The notes under the pieces were generated by a model that saw only the letters and a program-made list of their open reading frames with translations, did no database searches and was not told the origin of the DNA. Shown piece by piece: positions 1 through 8,030 of a stretch of DNA of 64,000 nucleotides (position 1 is its first letter; each line of letters starts with the position of its first letter). A program made the translations under genes and the position numbers. Source of the DNA: Bacteroidaceae bacterium (GTDB taxonomy: Bacteria > Bacteroidota > Bacteroidia > Bacteroidales > Bacteroidaceae); assembly GCA_017442855.1 (NCBI GenBank), contig JAFSPM010000001.1, forward strand, positions 1 to 64,000, in the 5' to 3' direction.

Positions 1-159
1 CGCCTGCCGCCTCAAGGTAATGGTAGTAACCTCATTTGGCTCTGCCTGAGCTAATTCATTCACTCCTTCTTCTGAAGTGTCGTTACTGCCAGTCTTACTG
101 TTACAAGCCATGCACAAACCAGCCACCAACCAAATTCCTATCGCAGTCCTTATCTTCAT
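1..159 (-). CDS. Lipoprotein of unknown function, 3' end beyond the window
   Basis: Only the first 53 codons are inside the window. They begin ATG at 159 and stay open to base 1. The product starts MKIRTAIGIWLVAGLCMAC, a short positively charged n-region, a hydrophobic stretch and a lipobox-like C-M-A-C, so it is probably an exported lipoprotein. A Ser/Thr/Glu-rich linker follows (about residues 21-43). It lies 41 bp downstream of the neighbouring propeller gene on the same strand and may belong to the same transcript. Nothing visible identifies the mature domain. Confidence 0.65.
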   Translation of the reverse strand, partial: MKIRTAIGIWLVAGLCMACNSKTGSNDTSEEGVNELAQAEPNEVTTITLRRQA

Positions 160-200
160 TTCAGTTTAGCAATTAATGTAAATTCTTTATCTCATAGCAT

Positions 201-1430
201 TTACTCTTTAAACTCCATATCTTTAAGCGTAAAGCCCTCGTCCTTGCTTTGTTTGAGTTTGCCTATCAACACTACATTGTTCATCTCCTCACAATCATGC
301 GTCTGCAAATATTTAACAAAACGAGAGATGCCTTCTGGCAAACCCTTGATATCTCCTTTTTTCATCCACTGTTCTTGCAGTACATAGGGATGGATGCAGG
401 TCTTGTAATACTCATGATCAATTATGTTGGATTGAGGAATATCAATGTTTCCCAGCATATCAAGCTTGAAACGTACATAACTGCCTTTTAAGCTATGTTT
501 GTCTATCAATGCATAGCCACGCCAACCTTCACCGAAGTAACTATTTCCGAAGATGCAGTAATAATCTGGCAATTCAATGAATGCATGATAATTTGAAATA
601 CAATCCAGATTGGTAGTAAACACAGGTTCCATACGATTCTTTATATGATTATAATGGTATAGCGAGTCAACCCTTTCGTCATAACAATAGCCAACAGCGT
701 AATCAATGGCTGCTGTGTTCATGTGCGAATTAAGCTCATTGGAGAAATCAGGACGGGCAGCCAAATGACCTGCTTTTAGTTTCTTTATCATGTTACCTTG
801 TAAGTCTTGCTCCCAGTAACAAAGTTGTTCATTACTAGCATCGTCCTCACTGAAAGCCAGATGAGTGACATACAGATGCTGTTTGCTTGTGTCAAACCTA
901 ATGCTCGCATTATTGATACTTCCATTAGCTACAGGAATATGATTTTGAGGGTTCCCTTGTAAATCGAAAGCTAAGAAAGCATTACTGAACGGTACAATTA
1001 AATATACCTTATCGTTTTCTTCATCGATATAACTCCCCATAATGGCTATTGGGTATTCATTGGGTCCTTGTCCTTTTTGGGAAATGTTAGTAATAAAATC
1101 TCCCTTTTTGTTGAATAGCTTATAACCTGTATAGAAAGAATAAATGCCAACATAGGAAGGACTAACAAAGGTTTGTGTCTCATTTCCTATCAATGCTTCT
1201 TCTTTGTCTTCCAACTTTACAAGTTCAAATTCAGAGAACAGCAAACTCATCGGAAAGTCAATGGTGTCAGTCATCAGTTTCATGTTGCAAACGACAACAG
1301 TATCACCTTGCGAAGTGACTATCCGTTCTGCCACAACAGGACTGTTATCCAAGCCTATCGGATTATTTGCTTGGTGGGTACATGAGTATAAAAAGCCCAG
1401 TATAGCAATTATTATTATTTTTGTTCTCAT
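201..1430 (-). CDS. Six-bladed beta-propeller lipoprotein (BF3164-like)
   Basis: The product is about 409 residues. I start it at the ATG giving MRTKIIIIAILGFLYSC, a signal peptide with lipobox L-Y-S-C; an in-frame start 24 bp upstream would overlap the previous gene. After the Cys the protein is beta-rich with propeller-like repeats, for example LFNKKGDFITNISQKGQGPNEY near residue 105, typical of the six-bladed propeller lipoproteins common in Bacteroidales. It is a tandem paralogue of the gene just upstream: both contain N-S-P-V-V-A-E-R-I, T-S-Q-G-D-T-V and T-D-T-I-D-F-P-M-S-L-L in the first 80 residues. It lacks the TonB tail of that paralogue. Ligand and role are unknown. The start lies 4 bp after the upstream stop, so the two are probably translationally linked. 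Confidence 0.75.
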   Translation of the reverse strand: MRTKIIIIAILGFLYSCTHQANNPIGLDNSPVVAERIVTSQGDTVVVCNMKLMTDTIDFPMSLLFSEFELVKLEDKEEALIGNETQTFVSPSYVGIYSFYTGYKLFNKKGDFITNISQKGQGPNEYPIAIMGSYIDEENDKVYLIVPFSNAFLAFDLQGNPQNHIPVANGSINNASIRFDTSKQHLYVTHLAFSEDDASNEQLCYWEQDLQGNMIKKLKAGHLAARPDFSNELNSHMNTAAIDYAVGYCYDERVDSLYHYNHIKNRMEPVFTTNLDCISNYHAFIELPDYYCIFGNSYFGEGWRGYALIDKHSLKGSYVRFKLDMLGNIDIPQSNIIDHEYYKTCIHPYVLQEQWMKKGDIKGLPEGISRFVKYLQTHDCEEMNNVVLIGKLKQSKDEGFTLKDMEFKE

Positions 1431-1434
1431 ATAA

Positions 1435-3036
1435 TTATTCTTTCGACACACCAACTGCCATCATATAATTTGAACGGACAGACTTGCCGTCTTTTTTGGC
1501 AGGTTTCCATTTAGGCATACCCTTAAACGCTTGGATAACCTGCTCATCCAAGGCTGGATCAAGTCCTTTTCTGAGCGTAATATCTGAGAGGCTCCCGTCC
1601 TTATTTACCACGAATGATACATTTACAAGACCTTTGATGTCAGCACTGAGATTTTCAGGATAATGGACTCTTTCCTTTACATACTTCAATGCTCCTTGCA
1701 CATCACCATCTGGGTATATCGCCCACACGTCCAAGTCATCGTATTCATAGATAGAATCATCATCTGAATCGGTGGCTGGGCTAGTAGTAGACTGGCTGAC
1801 AGCTTGCTGCCCTACAGCTTTATATGGGTCGAACTCCATGTCCTTCAACGTAAAGCCCTCTTCCTTGCTTCGCTTCAACTTGCCTATCAACACTACATTG
1901 TTCATGTCTTCGGTTTCCTCTGTTTGGATATACTCCACAAACTTAGCTACTCCTGCTGGCAAGTCAGAGAAATCTTCCCAGTTCATCCACTGCTTCTGTA
2001 GATAGAAAGGAGGGATATTCAAGATATAGTTGCCATCAACGAAACCTGTATTAGTAACATCTATATCACCCATCATGTCGAGAATGAGGCGAACATAACT
2101 TCCCTTGAGGGACTGCTTGTCAATCATAGCCAACATCGTCTTAGGTGGATCTGGCTGATAACATGATACCAAATAATAGTCAGGCAATTCAATGTAATTG
2201 TGCATGTTATCCTTACTGTTCAGGTTGGTGGTAAACTTAGGCACCATTCTATTGGCAGCCTCATCGTAGTGATAGAGCGAGTCGAGCCTGTCTTGCCCCC
2301 ACCAGAACAGGTCATAATCCAATGCCGAGGTATTTTGCAGAAAATAGACCTCGTTGCTGAAATCCATCACTTGTGATGACAAATGATTGGATGGGACTTC
2401 CTGAATCATATTACCCTCGAAATCCTGTACATAAAAAGCTGGTTCTTCTTTGCTGAAACACAAAGCTGCCATATAAACCTTCTTTTTTTCTGTATCTATG
2501 TGGAACCTGCCCTTATTTACTTGTTTTGCCAAAGGAATGTGTTGGAGAGCGTTCCCTTGAAGGTCGAAGGTCATTATCTTGTTAGCATTGAAATTGATAA
2601 AGTACAAGCGATTATTCGAATCATCAATCTGAGCATCATATAATCCATTGCCAAATTCGTCAGGACCGTTGCCACGCTTCGAAACACTGGTGATGAAACT
2701 TCCATCCCTATTGAACAGCTTGACACCCGACTGGTAAGCTAAGGAAACTATGTGATTAGGACTGATGAAGGTATATCCATCACCTATTAATGCTTCCTCG
2801 CTGTCGTCTAACTTCACAATCTCCAAGTTAGACAGCAACAGGCTCATGGGGAAGTCGATGGTGTCAGTCACCAAATCCATGTTGCAAACTATCACAGTAT
2901 CACCTTGCGAAGTGAATATCCGCTCTGCCACAACAGGGCTATTATTCAAGCCCACAAGCTTGTTCCCATGCTGTCCACAAGAGCATACGATGCCCAGGAC
3001 AACCATCATCATGGTTGCTAATCTAATGAATTTCAT
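1435..3036 (-). CDS. Six-bladed beta-propeller lipoprotein fused to a TonB C-terminal domain
   Basis: This 533-residue protein starts MKFIRLATMMMVVLGIVCSC (lipobox V-C-S-C). Residues about 25-405 form the same propeller as the downstream paralogue. A Ser/Thr/Asp-rich linker (about 408-440) leads to a TonB C-terminal-like domain (about 445-533) with the familiar Y-P-E-N...G-L-V-N-V-S-F-V-V...D-G-S-L pattern and a final M-P-K-W-K-P-A block. The neighbouring M56 protease carries two similar domains, so a tail transfer from it is plausible. An outer-membrane or surface lipoprotein with a TonB_C tail is unusual, because TonB_C normally sits in the periplasm on an inner-membrane anchor. Function is unknown; the context suggests envelope sensing. 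Confidence 0.75.
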   Translation of the reverse strand: MKFIRLATMMMVVLGIVCSCGQHGNKLVGLNNSPVVAERIFTSQGDTVIVCNMDLVTDTIDFPMSLLLSNLEIVKLDDSEEALIGDGYTFISPNHIVSLAYQSGVKLFNRDGSFITSVSKRGNGPDEFGNGLYDAQIDDSNNRLYFINFNANKIMTFDLQGNALQHIPLAKQVNKGRFHIDTEKKKVYMAALCFSKEEPAFYVQDFEGNMIQEVPSNHLSSQVMDFSNEVYFLQNTSALDYDLFWWGQDRLDSLYHYDEAANRMVPKFTTNLNSKDNMHNYIELPDYYLVSCYQPDPPKTMLAMIDKQSLKGSYVRLILDMMGDIDVTNTGFVDGNYILNIPPFYLQKQWMNWEDFSDLPAGVAKFVEYIQTEETEDMNNVVLIGKLKRSKEEGFTLKDMEFDPYKAVGQQAVSQSTTSPATDSDDDSIYEYDDLDVWAIYPDGDVQGALKYVKERVHYPENLSADIKGLVNVSFVVNKDGSLSDITLRKGLDPALDEQVIQAFKGMPKWKPAKKDGKSVRSNYMMAVGVSKE

Positions 3037-3061
3037 ACTATTATGTTTTTAGAGATTTACT

Positions 3062-4735
3062 TCATAGGCGGAATGTTACAGGTACAGTATAGCGTACAGC
3101 AACTGGTTTTCCATCATGCATGCCAGGCTTCCAAGTAGGCATAGAGGCAATCAGACGAAGGGCCTCCGCATCCAATGACGGTTCCACCCCACGCATTTTG
3201 AGTATGCTGCTCAGAGCGCCATCTGCATTCACCACAAACTGCACAGTGACACGCCCCTTGATGCCAGCCAACTTAGCTTCTTCTGGATAACGAATATTCT
3301 CTTTCAAATAACTCATAAGTGCTTTCATACCTCCAGGAAACTCAGGCATTTTTTCCACCACCTGGTAAATGCCATCCTCATCAACCAAAGGTGTTTCTAT
3401 CCTTTGTGGGTTGACTGCTGCCTTTCCTTGAATAGAGAACCTCACTGGCACCGTATATCGAGTACGTACAGCTTTATCTCCTTGCCTGCCTGGAGCCCAT
3501 GTCGGCATCGAACGAATAACGCGCAGGGCTTCGGCATCCAAAGAAGGCTCTACGCCTCGCAATACTTGTATATTACTGAGAGTACCGTCCCTCTCTACAA
3601 TAAACACTGTGGTTACCCTTCCCTCAATACCAGCATTCAACGCCTCCGCTGGATAGCGAACATTATTACTGATGTAGTTCATCAGTTCCACCATACCCCC
3701 AGGAAACTCTGGCATAAACTCAACTACTGGAAAAATAACGGTATCTTCAGGATTGACTATAGGAACAAGCTCTTCAACCTGTGTAGCTTGAGGCATAATA
3801 TCAGATAGTTGAACAGCTCCCAACTCTTGCGAAGCATATTGTACTTCAGGTCTGGCAAAAGCTCCAACAGCAAGGGCAGCCAATGGCAGCATGAAAATAC
3901 ATTTTGCCAATGCCAGAGGGTTGGAAGCGGGCTTGAGCATCATGACAATGCGTTTACGGAGGTTGCTTTGATTGAGGTTGTTGGTTAAACTAATCAGCCT
4001 ACCACCCACAGCTTTACGGATAAGTAGCATCTGATATTGCTGTGCATTAACTCCAGCATTAAGTACAGCATCATCAGCCTCATATTCATGGAGTGTCATC
4101 AAATCTTGCTTGGCCAACCATGCTGCAGGGTTGAACCATTGCAAGCATAGGCAAAGCTCACAGAAGAGCAGATCAAAAGAATGTCCATGGGTGATGTGGG
4201 CACATTCATGCAATAATATCTCACGGGGATGGTTGGTATAGTCATCTTTTGAAACAAACACATAGTTCATCCAACTGAAAGGAGAAACATTGCCTGGCAA
4301 TACCACCAGTTGTATATTTTCCTTTTCAAATCCATCAGGCATAGCTGCTCTTTTACCACCTTTAATCAAAAGATGCATCTGCCAAATAGAAACCAAATTG
4401 ATCAGCAGGAAAACCAAGACTCCTATTATATATATAACAATCAATAAGTGTATCCAACTGAAAGATGGAAGAACTGGCATGGTTGCCTCAATAGGCTGAA
4501 CTTCCACCTCATTTATCAGCCATTCCTCCATCATCACCAACGCCGTATTAACCTGTACTGGCTCTGAGGTGCGCAGGTGTATCAAAGGCAACACAAAACT
4601 GAGCACTAATAATGAAAGCAAAAGGAAACGGTTAAACCGCCAGAACGTCTCACGGCTCAACAGTAAGCGATAGAACAGGTAGAACACAGCCAGACATACC
4701 GCAGATTTCAATATATAGACGAGAAAAACTCCCAT
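3062..4735 (-). CDS. BlaR1/MecR1-like M56 family metalloprotease with two TonB C-terminal domains
   Basis: This 557-residue inner-membrane protein has hydrophobic segments near residues 7-25, 36-52, 93-117 and 280-292. The zinc protease motif H-E-C-A-H is at 176-180, with a downstream E-Y-E-A-D-D (about 217-222) supplying the further ligand. The C-terminal part carries two tandem TonB C-terminal domains (about 335-440 and 455-557). Each has Y-P-x-E-A, D-G-x-L, E-P-S-L-D-A-E-A and an M-P-T-W block. In BlaR1/MecR1 systems the M56 protease relays an envelope signal by destroying the BlaI repressor. Here the beta-lactam sensor domain is replaced by TonB domains, the usual Bacteroidota arrangement. 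The blaI-like gene lies 9 bp upstream. The signal sensed is unknown. Confidence 0.85.
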   Translation of the reverse strand: MGVFLVYILKSAVCLAVFYLFYRLLLSRETFWRFNRFLLLSLLVLSFVLPLIHLRTSEPVQVNTALVMMEEWLINEVEVQPIEATMPVLPSFSWIHLLIVIYIIGVLVFLLINLVSIWQMHLLIKGGKRAAMPDGFEKENIQLVVLPGNVSPFSWMNYVFVSKDDYTNHPREILLHECAHITHGHSFDLLFCELCLCLQWFNPAAWLAKQDLMTLHEYEADDAVLNAGVNAQQYQMLLIRKAVGGRLISLTNNLNQSNLRKRIVMMLKPASNPLALAKCIFMLPLAALAVGAFARPEVQYASQELGAVQLSDIMPQATQVEELVPIVNPEDTVIFPVVEFMPEFPGGMVELMNYISNNVRYPAEALNAGIEGRVTTVFIVERDGTLSNIQVLRGVEPSLDAEALRVIRSMPTWAPGRQGDKAVRTRYTVPVRFSIQGKAAVNPQRIETPLVDEDGIYQVVEKMPEFPGGMKALMSYLKENIRYPEEAKLAGIKGRVTVQFVVNADGALSSILKMRGVEPSLDAEALRLIASMPTWKPGMHDGKPVAVRYTVPVTFRL

Positions 4736-4744
4736 AGCGAACTA

Positions 4745-5107
4745 TCAGATTTTACCTTTCTCCACCATTTTAATGAGTGCTTTAAGCTCATCCAATGAAA
4801 TCTCTTCGTCTTTAACGAGTGCTGATACGGCACGCATGTAGGAGTTACTGAAATACTTGCCAACAACACCTTTGACTGTCTCCTGTCCAAACTCTTCCCG
4901 ACTAAGGGCAGGGCTGTAGCGAAAACTACCGCCAAAGGCTTCATGTTTTAGCATTCCTTTCTCTTCTAATGTACGCACAACGGTGGAAAGCGTGTTAATG
5001 TGCGGTTTCGGCTCCTCATAATAATCCATGAGTTCCTTCACAAACAACGGGCCTTTTTCCCAAAACAAGTCCATTGCAATTTCTTCTTTCTTGGTAAGTT
5101 TAATCAT
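4745..5107 (-). CDS. BlaI/MecI/CopY family transcriptional repressor
   Basis: This 120-residue protein starts MIKLTKKEEIAMDLFWEKG. I chose this ATG because homologues begin at this winged-helix segment; an in-frame ATG 48 bp upstream would add a non-homologous extension. Residues about 5-75 form the winged helix, including the H-I-N-T-L-S-T-V-V-R-T-L-E-E-K-G recognition region, and the rest is a helical dimerisation part. BlaI-family repressors bind palindromes in their own promoter and are cleaved after activation of the M56 partner, encoded 9 bp downstream. Palindromes in the 148-bp upstream gap are candidate operators. The operon probably includes the propeller lipoproteins further downstream. 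Confidence 0.88.
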   Translation of the reverse strand: MIKLTKKEEIAMDLFWEKGPLFVKELMDYYEEPKPHINTLSTVVRTLEEKGMLKHEAFGGSFRYSPALSREEFGQETVKGVVGKYFSNSYMRAVSALVKDEEISLDELKALIKMVEKGKI

Positions 5108-5179
5108 TTTTTTTAAGGTATATTCTATCAAGTTCATCCATATTATTGCTGTCACTCAAACAACTTTCATGTGCAAATA

Positions 5180-5214
5180 AACGAAATTATTTCGTTGGCA
5201 CAAACAATATTGTT
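5180..5214. promoter_or_regulatory. Two palindromes upstream of the blaI-like gene, candidate operator
   Basis: At 5180-5196 there is an interrupted palindrome with 8-bp arms AACGAAAT and ATTTCGTT around one base. At 5203-5214 there is a perfect 12-bp palindrome AACAATATTGTT. Both lie 70-110 bp before the repressor's start codon. BlaI-type repressors are autoregulated through such dyads, so these are the natural operator candidates. Assignment is by position only. Confidence 0.45.
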
Positions 5215-5255
5215 GTTAAATAATACTAAAAGAGGCTGTATATTCTCACCACTTG

Positions 5256-6404
5256 TTATGGTTTTTCACTCATCACCATTATCACGGGATTAGAGTCTTC
5301 GTTCAATTGTGAAGCTATCTCTTTCAACTTACCTTTAATCTCTCCCTTTTCGTATGCTTCTACCAGTTTGTGAGCTTGAAGAACTTGAGCACAAGAGATT
5401 TTCCCATTTTGGACAAAGTTAACCATATCCACTTGTTGTTTGGAAGTAAAATCAGCATTCAGAACAACAGACATGTTTATTTCATTTGTTTGCTTGTCGT
5501 AAACATATTCACGGTGTGGAAATCCTCTTCCATTCTTTGGATTAAATGTTTTGTCAATGGTGTGGAAGAAGCAATATTGGGATGTAACTGTACCAATAGT
5601 TATCATTCTTTCTGGATCAGATGAAGGAATCTTCACTAAGTATGGAACCATTTGATGATTTTCGGACGTGAAACGGTAAATAGTATCTGATGAGTTTTGG
5701 ATTATCAACATATCCCTCTCTAATGGCACGACTGTTTGCACAAAGGTAAGAGAAGTTATTCCATCTACTTGAAGCATTGGTACGTTATACTTTTCATAAG
5801 GCACGAAAATCTCTTTTTCGATGTTACCATCTTGTTTTGAGAGCATGAAATGATAAGCACGGGTGTTGTCTATTTCACCTTTTTCAGCTTGCATAAAGAT
5901 TGTTTCATCATAACAAATCAAGAAGTCATTGTCGAAATCAGTGACATCAACATACTCATGTGTCTCACCATGACTGAAGCTACGTTTGAATTTACCTTCC
6001 AAGTCATACACACATATTTTCTTAATGATGGGATCATTTACAAACAACTCATTGTTTTCCTCATCTAATATTACATTATACGCCAATGTGTATTCTTCCG
6101 CACCTTGTCCTATTCGCTCTATAACCCTGATACCTTTACCTGTTTTTCTATCGAACAACAGTATTTTCTTGTCGGAAACCAACACGAAATACTTTTCTCC
6201 CACCGCTTTTATATTAGCAGAGGTTATAAACTGATCTGTACTCTCTAAAGGCACATACTCCACCTCCATAAAATCCTGTAAGGTCAGTTCCTTTTCAGGA
6301 TAATACTGGTTCAAATCAATGGTCATCAGACCATCGGTTTTGTCGTTACTATGGCAAGCAGCAAACAAAGCTGCTGCCATCATCCATAAAGCCATTTTTC
6401 TCAT
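5256..6404 (-). CDS. Six-bladed beta-propeller lipoprotein
   Basis: This 382-residue protein has the signal peptide MRKMALWMMAAALFAAC, with the lipid-modifiable Cys at 17. The body is a repeated beta-rich pattern, for example L-L-F-D-R-K-T-G-K near 80 and I-C-V-Y-D-L-E-G-K near 130, as in other Bacteroidales propeller lipoproteins. It ends with an acidic/Lys-rich helical tail. It is more distant from the two propeller genes at 201-3036 than those are from each other. It follows the interrupted TPR regulator on the same strand and has its own -7 box at 6433-6440, so it can be transcribed alone. Substrate unknown. Confidence 0.75.
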   Translation of the reverse strand: MRKMALWMMAAALFAACHSNDKTDGLMTIDLNQYYPEKELTLQDFMEVEYVPLESTDQFITSANIKAVGEKYFVLVSDKKILLFDRKTGKGIRVIERIGQGAEEYTLAYNVILDEENNELFVNDPIIKKICVYDLEGKFKRSFSHGETHEYVDVTDFDNDFLICYDETIFMQAEKGEIDNTRAYHFMLSKQDGNIEKEIFVPYEKYNVPMLQVDGITSLTFVQTVVPLERDMLIIQNSSDTIYRFTSENHQMVPYLVKIPSSDPERMITIGTVTSQYCFFHTIDKTFNPKNGRGFPHREYVYDKQTNEINMSVVLNADFTSKQQVDMVNFVQNGKISCAQVLQAHKLVEAYEKGEIKGKLKEIASQLNEDSNPVIMVMSEKP

Positions 6405-6432
6405 CTTTCATTTTTTTTGGTTATTGATGCCA

Positions 6433-6440
6433 CAAAAGTA
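6433..6440 (-). promoter_or_regulatory. -7 promoter box TACTTTTG
   Basis: On the minus strand this reads TACTTTTG, matching the Bacteroidota -7 consensus TAnnTTTG, 28 bp before the start codon of the propeller lipoprotein at 6404. No clear -33 TTTG was found at the usual 19-21 bp. Confidence 0.5.
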
Positions 6441-6511
6441 ACCAACAACCTAAAATGATGTTGAAAAATGATTTTACAAAAAATTTACAAATGATAAGTG
6501 CTTATACTAAC

Positions 6512-7930
6512 TCACAGACTTTTAATGACTTTATCCCAATCCTCTCCTTTACCTTCAACCCCGAAAACTTTCTTGTATAAGCGCATACGACCATTGCTGA
6601 TAGCACTGTCTGTTCGACTCAACAGGATGGCAAGGCGCGATGTCTTTAGGCCCATCTTAATGAGATAACACATCCTTACCTCGTGGTCTTTGACAACTCC
6701 AAACTTGGCAAGTCTGGTACTGAAGTCAGGATAGAGTCGGTTAACCAAAGCTGTCACCTCTGCCATATCAGCTTCGTTAATCGGTTTTACAGATTTATAT
6801 AAACGTTGGCAGATATCCGATTCACGTATCTGGATGATTTTAGAGTCAGCATATGACTGCGACACCGTTGCCTTGGCACGCTCCATCTCTAAATCAGATT
6901 GAAGGGAATTGTTATATTTCTCAAGTAAAGCATTGTTTCTTTCCAGACGCATCCGCTCGCTCCTCATTCGATATAGTTGAACACCTGAGATGGCAATGCC
7001 CAATATTAAACATAGTATGGTGATTATAGTATAAAACTTCGTCTGTTGGCTTTTTATCAGCATATCGGATTTTTCTCGTTCTGAGTTCAATGCTTGGTAT
7101 AATGCCCCCACGCTTCCGTTGGCTTTGTCTTGTGAAATATATTCTAACTCTTGATCTAACGCTTTTTTCTGGTGGAACAATTGGTCGATCTGGCGATAAT
7201 CTTTCTGTTGGATGGCATGTTGAAGTCTTTGGTTTATGACGAATTAGCGATAGTGAGGACTATCTGTTTCTGAAAGTTTGTTGAGATAATAATTTACAGA
7301 ATCTATTTGTTGGTATTCCGGGGTTTCATAGATGTATGCCATGACATAGTTGAACACATCCTCATCATCTTTGGCAACTTTATAGGGTGGTGTAGGCAAT
7401 AGTTCAATCAATTTATCTATTCTGTTGCTTTCAGCATAGACAGATGCTTTGTACCAAGCGATGGAAATTTCCATATCTTTGTTAGCAGACTTCACCGCCA
7501 ACTGCTCTGCCTTGTTGAAATTGCGCATCGCTTCCTCTGTATCATTCAATTTGTGGTAAGTGTCTCCTATTCCTTGTAATGCAAGGGCCATGCCCAGTGT
7601 ATCACGTATAATTAAAGCACAATCGTAGGAAAAACGGAATCTATTAACTGCTTCATTGTATAATTGTTGCTCGGCAAACAACTTTCCCATGTCACGAAAA
7701 ATCTTCATCTTTAAGTTGAGCGAAGCATTGTCATTGGCTGTTTCCACAGCATCTACTGCCCTTTGGTAATAAAGGAGTGAACGAACGGCAGGATAGTTGT
7801 CAAGATTCTTTTGGGCAATGGCATACAAACTATCAGCTTCCGTCAGAGCCCCTTGCCCGTCTATTTGCCTCTGGCATGAAGACATACAGATGGCTATAGC
7901 CATGAGTAATATGTAAAACAATTGTATCAT
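6512..7930 (-). pseudogene. TPR-containing membrane regulator interrupted by an in-frame stop
   Basis: Two open stretches in one frame are separated by a single TAA at 7244-7246. The first (7247-7930, 228 residues) starts MIQLFYILLMAIAICMSSC, a lipoprotein-type signal, and continues with TPR-like helices (for example A-L-A-L-Q-G-I-G-D-T-Y-H-K-L-N). The second continues directly after the stop with F-V-I-N-Q-R-L-Q-H-A-I-Q-Q-K-D-Y-R-Q-I-D-Q. It then has a transmembrane helix (F-Y-T-I-I-T-I-L-C-L-I-L-G-I-A), a coiled coil and a C-terminal helix-turn-helix-like region (L-K-T-S-R-L-A-I-L-L-S-R-T-D-S-A-I-S). The restored 472-residue protein has the usual layout of Bacteroidales TPR/HTH membrane regulators. 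The stop separates the periplasmic TPR part from the DNA-binding part, so the gene is probably inactive unless the base is an error. The start codon is 5 bp from a copy of an envC-derived repeat. Confidence 0.75.
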
Positions 7931-7935
7931 GAATC

Positions 7936-7989
7936 CACTTATTCAACCACACTTCTGGGTTGAGTTTGTCTTTCTCCTTGAGAAGCTGG
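7936..7989. repeat. 54-bp direct repeat, copy A (envC 3'-end fragment)
   Basis: This stretch is identical over 54 bp to 9639-9692. On the minus strand it encodes L-L-K-E-K-D-K-L-N-P-E-V-W-L-N-K, the C-terminus of an envC-type protein, close to the real envC end at 10299-10350 (R-R-E-K-D-K-L-N-P-E-V-W-L-N-K). The two copies flank the AAA ATPase gene. This copy has lost the stop codon after Lys and abuts the start of the interrupted TPR gene. Confidence 0.85.
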
Positions 7990-8030
7990 GAATGGAAGTA
8001 TAAACTAACATTTGAGAATTCCCCCGTAAG

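Noticed and set aside
7244..7246. Programmed readthrough, selenocysteine or recoding at the TAA
   Set aside because: TAA is not used for selenocysteine or pyrrolysine and no recoding structure is apparent; mutation or a base error is simpler.
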